The position numbers and the translations under genes were made by a program. Shown one piece after another: positions 1-6,062 of a stretch of DNA of 6,403 nt. The stretch comes from JBLIDK01 sp047632595. Lineage in GTDB: Bacteria; Bacteroidota; Bacteroidia; Sphingobacteriales; Sphingobacteriaceae. The notes below the pieces were generated by a model, which had not been told where the DNA came from, ran no database searches, and was given only the letters and a program-made list of their open reading frames with translations. The DNA is taken from the NCBI GenBank assembly GCA_047632595.1, contig JBLIDK010000079.1, positions 1-6,403 on the forward strand, in the 5' to 3' direction. Position 1 is the first letter of the stretch; every line of letters begins with the position of its first letter.

Positions 1-2
1 AA

Positions 3-1985
3 GATACACGTACTTGGGGACTTGGCGGATTGACAGCCTTAGTGCCAAACTATATTTATCAAGAATTGGGTGTTCCGTTTCAACAAGTCCAATCTATTCG
101 TGGTATTCAGGTATTCAGCGAAAATCCAGCGGTTTCAACTTATATAGATGACGTGAATAACATTGACATCTTAGCCAATGGTTTTGCTTTTACCGACATT
201 GAAAGAATAGAAGTCTTACGTGGACCACAAGGTACTTTATTCGGACGTAATGCAATGGGTGGTGTTATTAACATTTACACCAAAAAGCCAACCAACAAAA
301 CTAATGGATTTGCAGAAGTGAGTTCAGGAAATTTGGGTTTGCAACGGTATAGTGCAGGTTTTAAAACGCCAATAATTAAAGATAAACTGTTTTTTGGCTT
401 GAATGGATTGTTCCAAACAAGGGATGGTTATTGGGAAAACGATACTACGGGAACAGGTGCAACTGATAATTCAGCCAATGGCAGAACGGTTGGTGGCGAA
501 AACAACTTTTATGGAAATATCTACCTAAAATGGTTGTCTACGGACAGGTTGAGCTTCACTCTAAATTTGAAGGGCCAAAGAGATTGGAGCGATAATTCAG
601 GTTTCTTCGTCTCACAGGCGGACAGAGATGTCGCCCTTGCAGATCCCAATGTAATTAATTTGGCAAGAATTGGCGAACACGAACGAAATATTCTTAACAC
701 TTCTTTGGTGGCAAAATACCACGCTGACAATTTTACAATTACATCAATTTCAGCGTATCAGACCATAGACTTGTCGTTTAAGGATATTGACTTTCCGGGC
801 TTTTACCATTCATTTTTTGAAAGTGCCATTGGCGAAAAATTACCACCTCAAAAAGTGTTCAGTCAGGAATTGCGTATCAATTCTAACTCAGACGGTAAAC
901 TGCAATACACCGCAGGTTTGTTTGGCTTTTCACAAGTGGGTTTTGAGCCTTCTACTAATTTAGCATTTGAATTGGCACCAAATAATTTTGCCATTTTTAG
1001 AAACCGAAGCGATAACTACGGATTGGCTGCTTTTGGCGAATTAAGCTATCAAATTACAGAAAAGCTAACAGTTACTGCGGGCATTCGTTACGATTACGAC
1101 AAAAGAGAAGCTACTTTCAATGGTTTTGGCGATGCAAGTTTTATTGATGGCGTATTTACACAAACTGTCCCTGACCAAATAGAACGCGGAGACTATGCCG
1201 CTATATCACCAAAACTTGCCATAAGCTATGCGGTTAATGAACGCTCAAATATTTACGCTTCCTATACCCGTGGTTTCCGTGCAGGTGGCGTGAATGTGCA
1301 AGGTGGGTTACCAGAAAAAGTTTCGCAAACATTTGACCCTGAGTTTTCAGACAATTATGAAGTAGGTTATAAAGCCTTTTTGGCTAGCAATAAACTAAGT
1401 ATCGGAGCATCTGCCTTTTTAATTCAATGGCAAGATTTGCAGTTCTCTAATTTGGTGGCACCTTTCACTTATGTAAGAGAAAACGTGGGTGATGCCCAAT
1501 CAATGGGTTTGGAGTTAGAAATTTCGGCTATTCCAGTAAAAGGGTTACAATTAGACGCAAGTTTTGGCTTAAACCATACAGAGTATAAAGATTTCAATTT
1601 GGAACGTGTGAATTTTGGGACAGGCGAAGAATTTACCGCACCTATTGGTGGCAACAGCCTTTCCAATGCACCGAGCCATACTATTTTCTTTGGTGCTCAA
1701 TACGAGTATGCTATTTCTACAAAGTTGAAAGCAGTTGTACGTGGGGAAGTTCGTAATATCGGAAGTTACTACACCGATATTCAAAATCAAATTGAACAGT
1801 CAAGTTATACCCTTATCAATTCACAAATTGGATTTAATTACCATAAGTATAGCTTGTTCTTTTGGAGTCAAAACCTGAACAATGAACGCTATTTGGCTTT
1901 TGGAAATCCCGACAGCAGTTTTGGCAAAAACGTAAGAACGGCTGCACCAAGAACATTTGGGGTAACAATTAGTGCAAAATTTTAA
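3..1985 (+). CDS. TonB-dependent outer-membrane receptor, 5'-truncated by window edge
   Basis: This outer-membrane transporter takes up a scarce ligand (in this family typically a ferric siderophore or other iron complex) using TonB/ExbBD energy. The frame is open to the left edge, so a TTG at 30 is not the true start. 660 residues are visible, and the signal peptide, any TonB box and the start of the plug are missing. Counting from the codon at 3, plug motifs are SIRG (31-34), IERIEVLRGPQGT (66-78) and FGRNAMGGVINI (80-91). The rest is a beta-barrel rich in alternating aromatic strands, including RGFRAGGVN near 423, and it ends in a terminal Phe (TISAKF), as outer-membrane barrels usually do. 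The family assignment is firm. The ligand is unknown; the plug and RGFRAGG signature resemble pesticin/FyuA-like siderophore receptors, which is inference. The DJ-1-type lipoprotein gene follows after 47 bp and is probably co-transcribed. Confidence 0.95.
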   Translation, partial: DTRTWGLGGLTALVPNYIYQELGVPFQQVQSIRGIQVFSENPAVSTYIDDVNNIDILANGFAFTDIERIEVLRGPQGTLFGRNAMGGVINIYTKKPTNKTNGFAEVSSGNLGLQRYSAGFKTPIIKDKLFFGLNGLFQTRDGYWENDTTGTGATDNSANGRTVGGENNFYGNIYLKWLSTDRLSFTLNLKGQRDWSDNSGFFVSQADRDVALADPNVINLARIGEHERNILNTSLVAKYHADNFTITSISAYQTIDLSFKDIDFPGFYHSFFESAIGEKLPPQKVFSQELRINSNSDGKLQYTAGLFGFSQVGFEPSTNLAFELAPNNFAIFRNRSDNYGLAAFGELSYQITEKLTVTAGIRYDYDKREATFNGFGDASFIDGVFTQTVPDQIERGDYAAISPKLAISYAVNERSNIYASYTRGFRAGGVNVQGGLPEKVSQTFDPEFSDNYEVGYKAFLASNKLSIGASAFLIQWQDLQFSNLVAPFTYVRENVGDAQSMGLELEISAIPVKGLQLDASFGLNHTEYKDFNLERVNFGTGEEFTAPIGGNSLSNAPSHTIFFGAQYEYAISTKLKAVVRGEVRNIGSYYTDIQNQIEQSSYTLINSQIGFNYHKYSLFFWSQNLNNERYLAFGNPDSSFGKNVRTAAPRTFGVTISAKF

Positions 1986-1993
1986 TTAATCAT

Positions 1994-2018
1994 TTGAGGT
2001 TGGCGTAGCCAACCCCAA
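1994..2018 (+). other. Perfect short hairpin between receptor and DJ-1 genes
   Basis: GGTTGGC (1998-2004) and GCCAACC (2008-2014) form a perfect 7-bp stem with a 3-nt GTA loop. The stem extends outward through one A.C mismatch to TTG (1994-1996) / CAA (2016-2018). The 3' side is AAAATAATC rather than a T-run, so it is not a classical intrinsic terminator. It may be an mRNA stability or attenuation element between the two cistrons. Its core GTTGGC/GCCAAC is the same hexamer pair that forms the outer boxes of the palindrome at 6063-6192. Confidence 0.6.
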
Positions 2019-2032
2019 AATAATCTCAAAAT

Positions 2033-2908
2033 ATGAAACAAATAATTGTAATAATCGCAATGGCTTCATTGCTATTTGCTTGTAATAATCAGGCAGAGCA
2101 AGAAGCCAAACAACAACCTGAAATGGTTGTAATGAACCAAGAAGATTCTCTAAAAGTTGCTGAAGTAATAGAGAATTTCACACCTGAAAATCACGTCAAT
2201 TCAATGGAAATGATTTTCGGCAAACCTAAATATGATATCCGAACCATTGGCATTTTGGTTTATAATGGTGTGAATGATTTAGACCTTATGGGTCCGAGAT
2301 ATATCTTTGGGCAGGCAATGGGCGTAAAAACTCAGCTTATCGCATTAAAACAGGGAAACATCAAAACCGTAATGGGTGTCGAAATAGTACCAAATACTGT
2401 TATAGACTCTGTTTCACAGTTAGATATTCTAATTATTCCAGGCGGTTTTACAGGAACCATAGAAGCAGCCTACAATAAGGACCTACACGAATGGATAAGA
2501 AAAATTGATAAATCGACCAAATACACAGGAGCAGTCTGCACGGGTGTTTGGGTGCTTGGTGCGACAGGGCTTTTAGAAAACAAGAAGGCTTCTACCAATT
2601 GGTACAGAGAAGAAGAGTTTTTGGAAAAATACAAAGCCATCCCAGCCAATGAACGCTATACTCAGGACGGAAAATATTGGACAAGCGCAGGTGTAACGGC
2701 AGCAATGGATATGTCTTTAGCAATAATGCAAGACATTTATGGAGATAGGTACGCACAAGCGATAATGCTTGATATGGAATACGACCCACAGCCACCCATT
2801 GAAGGTGGAACGCCTGAAAAGACCAATTGGGCTGTTAATTGGATGATGAAAGCAATGTATGACGGTGGAGTGAATCCTTTGATGGATAGTTTAGAGAAAA
2901 AAAAATAA
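2033..2908 (+). CDS. DJ-1/PfpI-family lipoprotein (class I glutamine amidotransferase-like)
   Basis: This 291-residue protein has a lipoprotein signal: hydrophobic residues 4-15 and lipobox L-F-A-C with Cys17 as the lipidated residue. A charged linker of about 50 residues and a DJ-1/PfpI domain (about 69-270) follow. Domain signatures are GILVYNGVNDLDLMGP (73-88; D84 matches the acidic residue paired with the nucleophile), DILIIPGG (131-138), the nucleophile elbow AVCTG with Cys169, GLLENKKASTNW (179-190), and DGKYWTSAGVTAAMD (212-226). The layout is closest to the isonitrile hydratase/GlxA-type branch, but no DNA-binding domain is present. Where many relatives have ATTHW, this one has ASTNW (Asn189). 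Most DJ-1 proteins are cytosolic, so a membrane-anchored periplasmic or surface form is notable. The reaction is unknown. ATG at 2033 is supported by the signal peptide starting there. Tight spacing suggests co-transcription with the receptor. Confidence 0.9.
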   Translation: MKQIIVIIAMASLLFACNNQAEQEAKQQPEMVVMNQEDSLKVAEVIENFTPENHVNSMEMIFGKPKYDIRTIGILVYNGVNDLDLMGPRYIFGQAMGVKTQLIALKQGNIKTVMGVEIVPNTVIDSVSQLDILIIPGGFTGTIEAAYNKDLHEWIRKIDKSTKYTGAVCTGVWVLGATGLLENKKASTNWYREEEFLEKYKAIPANERYTQDGKYWTSAGVTAAMDMSLAIMQDIYGDRYAQAIMLDMEYDPQPPIEGGTPEKTNWAVNWMMKAMYDGGVNPLMDSLEKKK

Positions 2909-2916
2909 AGAAAAAC

Positions 2917-3051
2917 GGCATACAACACTGTATAAAAGCAGTAGCGGGTGAAGTGGTAAATCGAAGGTCAGTGCTTCTAAGAAACTTTGTGCTAAACGGA
3001 CAAATAATCTCTTCGAAACCTGCTACTGCTCTTATACTTAACAGTTGTGCC
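2917..3051 (+). repeat. attC-like imperfect palindrome 1 (135 nt)
   Basis: Outer boxes GGCATACAAC (2917-2926) and GTTGTGCC (3044-3051) pair with one or two bulged bases. After unpaired ACTG (2927-2930) and CTTAACA (3037-3043), a long inner stem forms: 2931-2949 (TATAAAAGCAGTAGCGGGT) pairs with 3018-3036 with two mismatches. Further in, TCGAAG (2961-2966) pairs with CTTCGA (3011-3016). The two-box stem ending in AAC/GTT, with an unpaired spacer and a central loop, has the architecture of integron attC sites, and its length is close to the longer Vibrio-type repeats. It starts 9 bp after the DJ-1 gene stop. The palindrome is directly visible; the recombination role is inference. It could instead be an RNA hairpin or a non-recombining Bacteroidota intergenic repeat. 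Confidence 0.65.
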
Positions 3052-3188
3052 TAATTTGAAGAGGCTTTTTAAATAATATTACATTCTGTCAATAATATTC
3101 AACGATTCAGAGATTAAAAATTCCAATTTTTAAAATATAAATACACTTTTGCAAGTGTTACAACTATACACAACAAGCAAATATCATA
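3052..3188 (+). promoter_or_regulatory. AT-rich leader upstream of the serine hydrolase, likely promoter-bearing
   Basis: This is 137 bp of very AT-rich noncoding DNA, longer than the leaders of the next two genes. It holds a direct repeat AATAATATT (3072-3080 and 3091-3099, 19 bp apart). It also holds a near-perfect palindrome at 3114-3133, with 9-bp arms TTAAAAATT / AATTTTTAA around CC. CACTTTTG (3144-3151) differs by one base from the Bacteroidota -7 element TAnnTTTG, but no convincing -33 TTG stands at the usual distance. A weak inverted pair TTGC/GCAA (3149-3152, 3177-3180) encloses GTGT/ACAC. Promoter function is inferred from position and composition. Confidence 0.35.
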
Positions 3189-4217
3189 ATGAACAAACAA
3201 AAAACTATAATACTCAGAGTAATTTTACTTGTTGGAACAATAACCTCATTGTTCTTTGTTCCATGGCTATTGGTAAAAGCATGGATACTTCCACTTCCTG
3301 ATACTGTTCAGGAACAATTAGAGGAGGCCATTGGTCATGGATTTGATGGAATGGTTGTTTATGTAGACCAAGCAAACAAGCCATCTCAGTTTTTTGCTTC
3401 CGGTTGGCACAATAGAGAAAATAAGATTCCGGCTAAACCGAAAGCTCTTTTTAAAATTGCGAGTATTAGTAAACTCTATGATGCTGTTGCTGTGACCAAA
3501 TTGGTAAGTGATGGAAGACTTTCTTTAGATAAAACAGTTGCAGAATATTTTCCAGAACTTGTAGGGGTAATTGAGAATGCAGAGAAGATTACGTTACGAT
3601 TAATGATTCAGCATAAAAGCGGAATGCCAAACTTTACAGATGCACCTAATTTTTGGGGGAACCCAACAGAAACCTTTGAAGAGAGTCTTGCATTGATTAA
3701 AGGGAAACCTGCCAATTTTGAACCTGGTGAAGGATATGAATATTGTAATACTAATTATTTATTGATCAATAGAATAATGGACAATGTGTTGGGGTATAGA
3801 AACTTTCAATACATTCAAGAAGAGATCCTATTACCGCTTAAACTTAACAATACTTTTGGTTCTTTAAAAGAAGTAAATTTAGAACGTGTTATGAGTGGTT
3901 ATCATGTAGGGCATCCAGATGATTTAAAAACAGATGATCATGGAATGCTTGCTACTGCAGAAGACGTGGGCATTTTTTTAAGAGCTTTGAACGATGGATC
4001 TGTATTTGAAAAAGAAGAACAAGAAATATATGCTTCCATATATGAGTATGAACATTCTGGCTGGGTTCCTGGTTATCAGAGTTTTGCCAAATATTACAAA
4101 GACCTTGATGCTGTAGTTGTTGTATTCTACAGTACAACAGATCCTAAACTGTACAATTGGAACTTATCAGAAATAATAAATAATAGGATTAGAAAAATAA
4201 TTAGAATTAAAAACTAG
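3189..4217 (+). CDS. Membrane-anchored serine hydrolase, beta-lactamase/class C PBP fold
   Basis: The 342-residue protein belongs to the beta-lactamase-related serine hydrolases (PF00144 type). Members include D-amino-acid peptidases, esterases and class C beta-lactamases. An N-terminal hydrophobic segment (about 7-33) is a membrane anchor or uncleaved signal, which places the catalytic domain outside the inner membrane. Catalytic motifs are in order: SISK (92-95, nucleophile Ser92 and Lys95), YCN (185-187, the YxN motif; SN is more usual than CN), and HSG (289-291, in the position of KTG/HxG). Supporting blocks are LRLMIQHKSGMPNF (136-149) and DDHGMLATAEDVGIFL (249-264). HSG in place of KTG argues against a true beta-lactamase and for a peptidase or esterase; the substrate is unknown. 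The gene has its own long leader and lies between two attC-like palindromes, and a palindrome begins at its stop codon. Start ATG 3189 is favoured because the anchor begins directly after it. Confidence 0.9.
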   Translation: MNKQKTIILRVILLVGTITSLFFVPWLLVKAWILPLPDTVQEQLEEAIGHGFDGMVVYVDQANKPSQFFASGWHNRENKIPAKPKALFKIASISKLYDAVAVTKLVSDGRLSLDKTVAEYFPELVGVIENAEKITLRLMIQHKSGMPNFTDAPNFWGNPTETFEESLALIKGKPANFEPGEGYEYCNTNYLLINRIMDNVLGYRNFQYIQEEILLPLKLNNTFGSLKEVNLERVMSGYHVGHPDDLKTDDHGMLATAEDVGIFLRALNDGSVFEKEEQEIYASIYEYEHSGWVPGYQSFAKYYKDLDAVVVVFYSTTDPKLYNWNLSEIINNRIRKIIRIKN

Positions 4218-4332
4218 CCACAACAGTGTATAATTTATTGCTAATTCTTCTCTACTTACGAAAATATTTGCGGCTTTTCTTGGTTTGTGTTTTATTAAAC
4301 CACGCAACTTTGCTTACACAATAACGTTAGAT
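4217..4332 (+). repeat. attC-like imperfect palindrome 2, with mismatched ends
   Basis: It begins at the last base of the hydrolase stop codon. Left arm GCCACAAC (4217-4224) then AG then TGTATAA (4227-4233); right arm TTACACA (4314-4320), ATAAC, then GTTAGAT (4326-4332). TGTATAA/TTACACA pair with one mismatch and TTGC/GCAA (4238-4241, 4304-4307) add a short inner pair. In the outer boxes only AAC/GTT pairs. The left arm matches palindrome 1 (ACAACAsTGTATAA), while the right end ATAACGTTAG matches palindrome 3. An internal hairpin TGGTTT/AAACCA (4281-4286, 4297-4302) lies in the loop. GTTAGAT fits the integron R' consensus GTTRRRY. CAACTTTG (4305-4312), one base off a -7 TAnnTTTG, could give weak transcription of the next gene. 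This element is less clean than the others. Confidence 0.45.
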
Positions 4333-4340
4333 TCAATTAG

Positions 4341-4838
4341 ATGAGATACATATTTTACTTCATATTCTGCATTGGTTTCATTAATTCGAGCTATTCACAA
4401 ACAGATTTCATTTCTGCTGATAGCACCAAACAATTGCTGGAGTCCAATAATTGGGTAATTTTTACAAATAAAGATGATTTCAAAATTATTGACACTCTTA
4501 TTTTAAATAGTAATGTCGCTTGTTTTACAACATTAGATCAATTGAAGGTCAAAGGATACATAGACATGAAAGTTATAGAAAATAATCAAATTGAATTTAA
4601 TGAATCAAGGTACACAGGGGAATCAATTACGACAAGATCCTACATTGATGAATGTAATGTATACAAGTATAAGATTCAAGAAAACAGAAACGGAGATATT
4701 ATTCTTTCAATAAAAAATAAATTTCATGGAAAAATGGAGTACAAAGTTACTTTCACCGATATTCAATCGTGCGAATTCAATGGAAGTTATCAGAATAAGA
4801 TAATTAAACTAAAGCTAACAAAACCTAAAAGGCATTGA
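4341..4838 (+). CDS. Small secreted protein of unknown function, beta-rich
   Basis: I do not recognise this 165-residue protein. Residues 1-19 form a signal peptide (Arg2, hydrophobic 3-15, then SSYS|Q), with likely signal-peptidase I cleavage before Gln20. There is no lipobox Cys, so the product should be periplasmic or secreted. The mature part has alternating hydrophobic/polar strands (for example IIDTLILNSNVACF, KGYIDMKVIENNQIEF, DIILSIKNKF, KIIKLKLTKP) and almost no helix-like stretch. This suggests a small beta-barrel or beta-sandwich such as a lipocalin-like fold, which is inference from pattern only. It has three cysteines after the signal (61, 105, 144), so at most one disulfide plus one free thiol. 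The ATG lies 8 nt after the GTTAGAT box of the upstream palindrome, as in a cassette gene. No separate promoter region fits in front. The last 25 bp of the gene overlap the next palindrome. Confidence 0.75.
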   Translation: MRYIFYFIFCIGFINSSYSQTDFISADSTKQLLESNNWVIFTNKDDFKIIDTLILNSNVACFTTLDQLKVKGYIDMKVIENNQIEFNESRYTGESITTRSYIDECNVYKYKIQENRNGDIILSIKNKFHGKMEYKVTFTDIQSCEFNGSYQNKIIKLKLTKPKRH

Positions 4839-4862
4839 AACGCAGTTTAGCATAACGTTAGC
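4814..4862 (+). repeat. attC-like short palindrome 3, overlapping the gene end
   Basis: The outer boxes GCTAAC (4814-4819) and GTTAGC (4857-4862) are perfectly complementary. Unpaired AAAAC (4820-4824) and CATAAC (4851-4856) separate them from inner boxes CTAAAAGGC (4825-4833) and GCAGTTTAG (4842-4850), which pair at 7 of 9 positions around an 8-nt loop. This is the two-box/spacer layout in only 49 nt. The left arm GCTAACAAAACCTAA closely resembles the left arm of palindrome 4 (GCCAACAAAAGCTAA, 13 of 15 identical). It overlaps the final codons and stop of the secreted-protein gene, and the next gene's ATG is 6 nt beyond its right box. Pairing is seen; function is inference. Confidence 0.5.
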
Positions 4863-4868
4863 AGTAAT

Positions 4869-6032
4869 ATGTCACTGCGAAATAAAACGAAAACATTTAT
4901 GCACTTATCAAAGACAGAACAAAACATCGGAACTACAATAAGCAGTTTCGTGATTCTTTTATTTTCCGTTTACATCTTATTTGGGACACTCGGAATGGAA
5001 AATGAAATTGTAATTCTTTCTGCTATAGGAATTTCATTTCTTGTTTCTTTCTTGTTCTGTTTTTCTGTTCAATTCCACCTCAGGAAAAAGAACAATCTCG
5101 TAGAAATTGATTACTTGAATATTGGAACACAGAGATATTTTCTAGGGCTATTTATGATATTTTATGGCGTACCAAAATTGCTCGGAGATTTTTTTGATTA
5201 CCAGCTTTTTGCTCTTGATACAAGGTTAGTTGACGTTTCCGAATTTGAATTGGCGTGGTATTTTTTTGGAAAAAATAGATGGCAGGAATTATTTGCTGGT
5301 ATTATGGAATTTATACCCGGAATAATGTTACTCAACCGGAGAACATACTATTTAGCATCCATCGTCTTACTCCCAGTTACTGCACAAGTGTTTATCCTTA
5401 ATTTATTTTTTAAAATAGGAGGCCTAACATTTCCTGCAGCTACAATATTATTGGCTTGTAACATCTATATAATATTTAGCCAAAAAGAAAAAATAATTCA
5501 TTTTATAAAATCACTTGAGTTTTCACGTAAAGTAAGTTTAACTGGTCAGGCGTTACGCTTTATTAAATTGTGCAGATGGATTATCATTGGATTGGCTGTT
5601 TTTATAAGTGTTATGAAAATTAAAAATGAGTTTTTAAAGTCAGATTATCGAATAAAATATGAAAAACTCATAGGCTCATACACATTGGTAGAGATGAAAC
5701 AAAACAAAATGGATTATAGTCCAATCAACGATAGTCTTTATTACAAAGATCTGTACATCGAAAAACAAGGCAGATGGAATATCCTTAGAAGATTCAATAA
5801 TCAAACTGATGCTTTTATTTTGAATTTAAATGCCACGAACGATTCAATATCAATATACATTAACAAAGGAGGTATAGGTGATGCCCCTGATATTATAGAC
5901 TCTCTGACCGTCTTGGAGGGTATTTATAAGTTGGACAACAACATACTAACAATTACAGGTATCCAATTAAAAGACACGCTACAATTAAAGTATACAAAAC
6001 AAGACCTTAGTCCGAAAGAATGGTTTTGGTAA
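4869..6032 (+). CDS. DoxX-like multi-spanning membrane protein with C-terminal soluble domain
   Basis: The 387-residue protein has about seven hydrophobic segments (near 23-42, 46-69, 88-107, 138-156, 160-181, 185-204, 235-251). Residues about 86-205 have a DoxX-like pattern: RYFLGLFMIFYGVPKLL (89-105), LAWYFFG (128-134), FAGIMEFIPGIMLLNRR (142-158), then two further spans. DoxX-like proteins are small inner-membrane four-helix proteins, some linked to redox or respiratory functions. This one is longer, with two extra N-terminal spans and a C-terminal region (about 260-387) starting YEKLIGSYTLVEM that looks beta-rich and lipocalin-like. That domain reading is inference. No catalytic motif is seen. 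ATG 4869 is 6 nt after the GTTAGC box; a second in-frame ATG at 4899 (Met11) would also leave the first span intact, so the start is uncertain. No room exists for a normal promoter, so transcription probably reads through from upstream. Confidence 0.75.
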   Translation: MSLRNKTKTFMHLSKTEQNIGTTISSFVILLFSVYILFGTLGMENEIVILSAIGISFLVSFLFCFSVQFHLRKKNNLVEIDYLNIGTQRYFLGLFMIFYGVPKLLGDFFDYQLFALDTRLVDVSEFELAWYFFGKNRWQELFAGIMEFIPGIMLLNRRTYYLASIVLLPVTAQVFILNLFFKIGGLTFPAATILLACNIYIIFSQKEKIIHFIKSLEFSRKVSLTGQALRFIKLCRWIIIGLAVFISVMKIKNEFLKSDYRIKYEKLIGSYTLVEMKQNKMDYSPINDSLYYKDLYIEKQGRWNILRRFNNQTDAFILNLNATNDSISIYINKGGIGDAPDIIDSLTVLEGIYKLDNNILTITGIQLKDTLQLKYTKQDLSPKEWFW

Positions 6033-6062
6033 CATTTAAAAGTGGATATGAAAAGTACTACT

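Noticed and set aside
30..32. TTG as start codon of the receptor
   Set aside because: The frame stays open to the left edge and reads as plug-domain sequence before it, so the true start is upstream of the window.
1469..1790. Open reading frames on the - strand inside the receptor gene
   Set aside because: They lie wholly within a well-supported receptor coding frame, have no recognisable motifs and look like antisense shadows.
3144..3151. CACTTTTG as a definite Bacteroidota -7 promoter element
   Set aside because: It has one mismatch to TAnnTTTG and no clear -33 TTG at the expected spacing. Such matches are frequent in AT-rich DNA, so it is kept only as a possibility in the leader entry.
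3189..4217. A true beta-lactamase resistance gene
   Set aside because: SxxK and YxN are present but the third motif is HSG rather than KTG, and the membrane anchor and compact domain fit the broad serine hydrolase family better.
4281..4302. TGGTTT/AAACCA hairpin as an intrinsic terminator of the hydrolase gene
   Set aside because: The stem is only 6 bp with a 10-nt loop, and it is followed by CGCAACTTTG rather than a T-run. It lies inside the loop of palindrome 2.
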